Positions 62,052 to 64,000 of a stretch of DNA of 64,000 nucleotides are shown here, piece after piece. The notes under the pieces are model-generated. The model was not told where the DNA came from and ran no database searches. It saw only the letters and a list, made by a program, of their open reading frames with translations. Each line of letters opens with the position of its first letter. The first letter of the stretch is position 1. The DNA is from Acinetobacter sp. NIPH 298 (GTDB taxonomy: Bacteria; Pseudomonadota; Gammaproteobacteria; Pseudomonadales; Moraxellaceae): assembly GCF_000369505.1 (NCBI RefSeq), contig NZ_KB850055.1, positions 186,001 through 250,000 of the forward strand. The letters are read 5' to 3'. Position numbers and translations under genes: made by a program.

Positions 62052-62963
62052 GTGTCATCTATTTCTCAAGTTAATGCGGATGTTTTAAAAAAAGCTCAAC
62101 AACGTATTCAACAAGATTTATTGACCGCATTGGCTGCATTTTCCATCCCAGAACCCTTAAAAGCAGCCGTCCATCATACGGTGATGTTAGGTGGCAAGCG
62201 AGTTCGTCCTGCTTTGTGTTATGCGACTGCTTCATTGCAACCCAACTCTAATTTTGCCGCTGCTCGACGTGCGGCTGTTGCGGTAGAGCTGATTCATTGC
62301 TATTCCTTGGCACATGATGATTTGCCCTGTATGGATAATGATTTATTGCGCCGTGGACAACCAACTTGTCATGTCGCTTTTGGTGAAGATACTGCCTTAT
62401 TGGCGGGTGATATTTTGCAGTCGATGGCATTTGAGATTTTGGGCAGTCGTTTGTTCGATGAGCAAGGGCAGGGAGCTGATTCAACGATTGTGCTGAAACA
62501 AGTCCAAATTTTAGCAACAGCCAGCTCAAGAATGGTTTGCGGACAAGTCTTAGATTTACAAGCTGAAGGTAAAAAGATCGATCAAATTGAATTAGAGAAT
62601 ATTCACCGTAATAAAACAGGTGCTTTGATTCAAGCAGCGATTATGATGGGGGCTGTGACGATTTTTTCAGGTACAGATCAAGCCATCCCCAAATTACGTC
62701 AGTTTGGACAAGCAATTGGTTTGGCTTTCCAAGTGCAAGACGATATTCTAGATATTACTGCAAGTACTGAAACCTTGGGTAAAACCGCAGGTAAAGATGA
62801 GCAAGTTCAGAAATCGACTTATCCTGCGCTTATGGGGTTAGAACAAGCTCAAGCCTATGCCCAAACTTTACATGATCAAGCTTTTGAGGCATTAGCACAT
62901 TTTGGTGATCAAGCTCGGGAGTTGTTGGAGATTTCACATTTTCTGCTTGCACGAAAAAGCTAA
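62052..62963 (+). CDS. ispA: Farnesyl diphosphate synthase (polyprenyl synthetase)
   Basis: A 303-residue trans-prenyltransferase: LGGKRVRPALCYA, the first aspartate-rich motif in HDDLPCMDNDLLRRGQPT, GEDTALLAGDILQSMAFEIL, KTGALIQAAIMMGA and the second Asp motif VQDDILDITASTETLGKTAGKD. It condenses isopentenyl and dimethylallyl/geranyl diphosphate to farnesyl diphosphate for ubiquinone and undecaprenyl carriers. The length and second-motif context fit IspA. It starts with GTG at 62052, preceded by GAGGC. dxs, often linked to it, is not in the window. Confidence 0.93.
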   Translation: MSSISQVNADVLKKAQQRIQQDLLTALAAFSIPEPLKAAVHHTVMLGGKRVRPALCYATASLQPNSNFAAARRAAVAVELIHCYSLAHDDLPCMDNDLLRRGQPTCHVAFGEDTALLAGDILQSMAFEILGSRLFDEQGQGADSTIVLKQVQILATASSRMVCGQVLDLQAEGKKIDQIELENIHRNKTGALIQAAIMMGAVTIFSGTDQAIPKLRQFGQAIGLAFQVQDDILDITASTETLGKTAGKDEQVQKSTYPALMGLEQAQAYAQTLHDQAFEALAHFGDQARELLEISHFLLARKS

Positions 62964-63019
62964 TTGTTTGTCATTTTAATGATCTTGCCGATTGAGATAA
63001 ATTGATCGAGGAGCGTCTC

Positions 63020-63388
63020 ATGAATGGAGAGCAGTTACATCAAGAGGCACTAGAGATTGCAGCACAACTTCCTTTTGCTCAGCATACCCAGCCTTTCGGA
63101 CCTGATTATGAAGTTTTTAAGATTTTAGGTAAAATCTTCTTGCTCACGGCCGAGGTGAATGGTGTCAAAATGGTCAATGTAAAATGTGATCCATATAAGA
63201 TTCTAGAATACCAAGAATTATATTCTTTTATTAAACTTGGCTATCACATGAATAAAAAACACTGGATTTCTATTGTTGCAAACGATTTACTCAGCTACGA
63301 CCTACTAACCGATTTGATTCATGATTCTTATACGCTCGTCGTGAAAAAGCTTCCACTCAAAGATCAAAAACGTTTGAAGGACCAATAA
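63020..63388 (+). CDS. MmcQ/YjbR family protein
   Basis: A 122-residue protein of the YjbR (DUF419) type: TQPFGPDYEVFKILGKIFLLTAEVNGVKMVNVKCDPYKILEYQELYSFIKLGYHMNKKHWISIV..., with the closing basic helix. The family has a CyaY-like double-wing fold and is proposed to bind DNA; no target is known. ATG 63020 has GAGGAG six bases before it; a six-residue longer frame is not supported. Ends in a terminator. Confidence 0.85.
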   Translation: MNGEQLHQEALEIAAQLPFAQHTQPFGPDYEVFKILGKIFLLTAEVNGVKMVNVKCDPYKILEYQELYSFIKLGYHMNKKHWISIVANDLLSYDLLTDLIHDSYTLVVKKLPLKDQKRLKDQ

Positions 63389-63412
63389 AAAAACAGCCCG
63401 TAGGCTGTTTTT
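63389..63412. terminator. Bidirectional terminator between YjbR and SPFH genes
   Basis: AAAAACAGCC, loop CGTA, GGCTGTTTTT between convergent genes, with A and T runs. Confidence 0.92.
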
Positions 63413-63434
63413 GAGGATATCGGTAGAGACAAGT

Positions 63435-64000
63435 TTAGTGTTTACCCATCAATCCACGAATCGTATTCAAGACGTCAGCAGGCAATACCACAGTTTTGGC
63501 GTTGCTTGATTTAGCTAACTCTTGCATTGCTTTCACATATTGTTCACCAAGCAAGTAAGCGACAGGCGTTTCTTTGTCACCAACAGCACTTGTTACCATT
63601 TCAATGGCACGTTTTGATGCTTCAGCAAGAACAACTTGTGCTTCTGCATCACGACGAGATGCTTCTAAACGACCGTCCGCTTCTAAGATCGCCGCTTGTT
63701 TCTCACCATCAGCTTTGGTTACGGTTGCACGACGTTGACGTTCAGCAGCTGCTTGAGCTTCCATTGCAGATTGCATGGTATGTGATGGTTGAATATCTTG
63801 GATCTCAACAGTTTTAAGGGTAATTCCCCAATCTGCAATATCATCAGAAATGGCTGCTTTAAGTTTTGCCTTGATCTGATCACGAGAAGACAAAGCATCA
63901 TCTAAAGCCATTTCACCAGCGATTGAACGAAGTGAAGTTTGAACCATGTTCTGAATCGCCCAAGTATAGTTCTCAATACCATAGACTGCTTTTTCAGGTG
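63435..64000 (-). CDS. SPFH/Band 7 family protein, C-terminal part (runs off right edge)
   Basis: The last 188 codons of a stomatin/QmcA-like membrane-raft protein; the start lies beyond the window. The SPFH domain shows PEKAVYGIENYTWAIQNMVQTSLRSIAGEMALDDALSSRDQIKAKLKAAISDDIADWGITLKTVEIQDIQP, followed by a coiled coil rich in Ala/Glu/Arg (AAAERQRRATVTKADGEKQAAILEADGRLEASRRDAEAQVVLAEASKRAIEMV) and a conserved tail ending RGLMGKH. Such proteins form large oligomers in the inner membrane, often with an NfeD partner and FtsH-type proteases. The partner gene, if any, is outside the window. Confidence 0.9.
   Translation of the reverse strand, partial: PEKAVYGIENYTWAIQNMVQTSLRSIAGEMALDDALSSRDQIKAKLKAAISDDIADWGITLKTVEIQDIQPSHTMQSAMEAQAAAERQRRATVTKADGEKQAAILEADGRLEASRRDAEAQVVLAEASKRAIEMVTSAVGDKETPVAYLLGEQYVKAMQELAKSSNAKTVVLPADVLNTIRGLMGKH

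Overview
The window comes from the chromosome of an Acinetobacter species (Moraxellaceae, Gammaproteobacteria). The evidence is gene content: a wax-ester synthase/DGAT with the Acinetobacter AtfA start and length, a DcaP-type trimeric porin, an ElsL-like cytoplasmic YkuD protein, the low-to-middle GC content, and typical Acinetobacter intergenic repeats around tRNA genes. No prophage, CRISPR array, rRNA operon or complete insertion sequence is visible. Most of the window is core genome, with small accessory pieces: one toxin-antitoxin pair, one MITE-like element and several repeat families.

Layout. 1-5.6 kb: start of dapE, an entericidin-like lipopeptide, DUF1853 and YbaN genes, a repeat-rich spacer, a YkuD cysteine peptidase, then a seven-tRNA array (Val-Asp-Asp-Asp-Val-Asp-Val) behind one strong promoter, followed by DUF2750 and YdcF genes. 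5.7-13.3 kb: a PepSY/flavoreductase fusion with a possible Fur site, a YcxB-like protein, a YccS-type FUSC protein, a Bcr/CflA efflux pump and a nitroreductase. 13.7-18.1 kb: dcaP porin, gltS and an AGCS alanine/glycine symporter on one strand, which look like an amino-acid/dicarboxylate uptake block. 18.2-24.5 kb: patatin lipoprotein, sbmA, a split chromate transporter with a divergent LysR regulator, and two periplasmic proteins. 24.5-26.1 kb: DUF6364/PIN toxin-antitoxin pair and a NYN-LOTUS protein. 26.2-34.4 kb: gatCAB, divergent from mreBCD-maf-rng. 34.4-40.7 kb: wax-ester synthase, cysH, a MITE-like element, thrH and two FadL-family paralogues. 41-48.9 kb: complete kdpABCDE with a clear regulatory region. 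49-50.8 kb: a three-lipoprotein operon (CsgG-like, DUF4810, GNA1162). 50.8-57.5 kb: aldehyde dehydrogenase, PAP2 phosphatase, then a Fur-type TonB receptor/HmuY/DUF6607 locus. 57.7-64 kb: a diiron-type hydrolase behind a palindromic operator, tRNA-Arg, amino-acid permease, an isolated prpF, ispA, a YjbR protein and the end of an SPFH gene.

How the genes work together. The gatCAB/mreBCD/maf/rng region is a standard housekeeping block for translation fidelity and cell shape. kdpABC is the high-affinity potassium pump and kdpDE its two-component control; three TTTACGCA motifs, two of them 11 bp apart, sit on the promoter. The Fur-like sites at 8308 and 56368 tie the flavoreductase and the HmuY/TonB locus to iron limitation. 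The least explained units are the three-lipoprotein operon, the DUF6607 gene opposite the HmuY/TonB pair, the palindrome-controlled PF10118-type gene, and a short open frame translationally coupled to dcaP.

Starts were chosen from ribosome-binding sites and family alignments remembered, not computed; family names come from recognition of the protein sequence, not from a database search.
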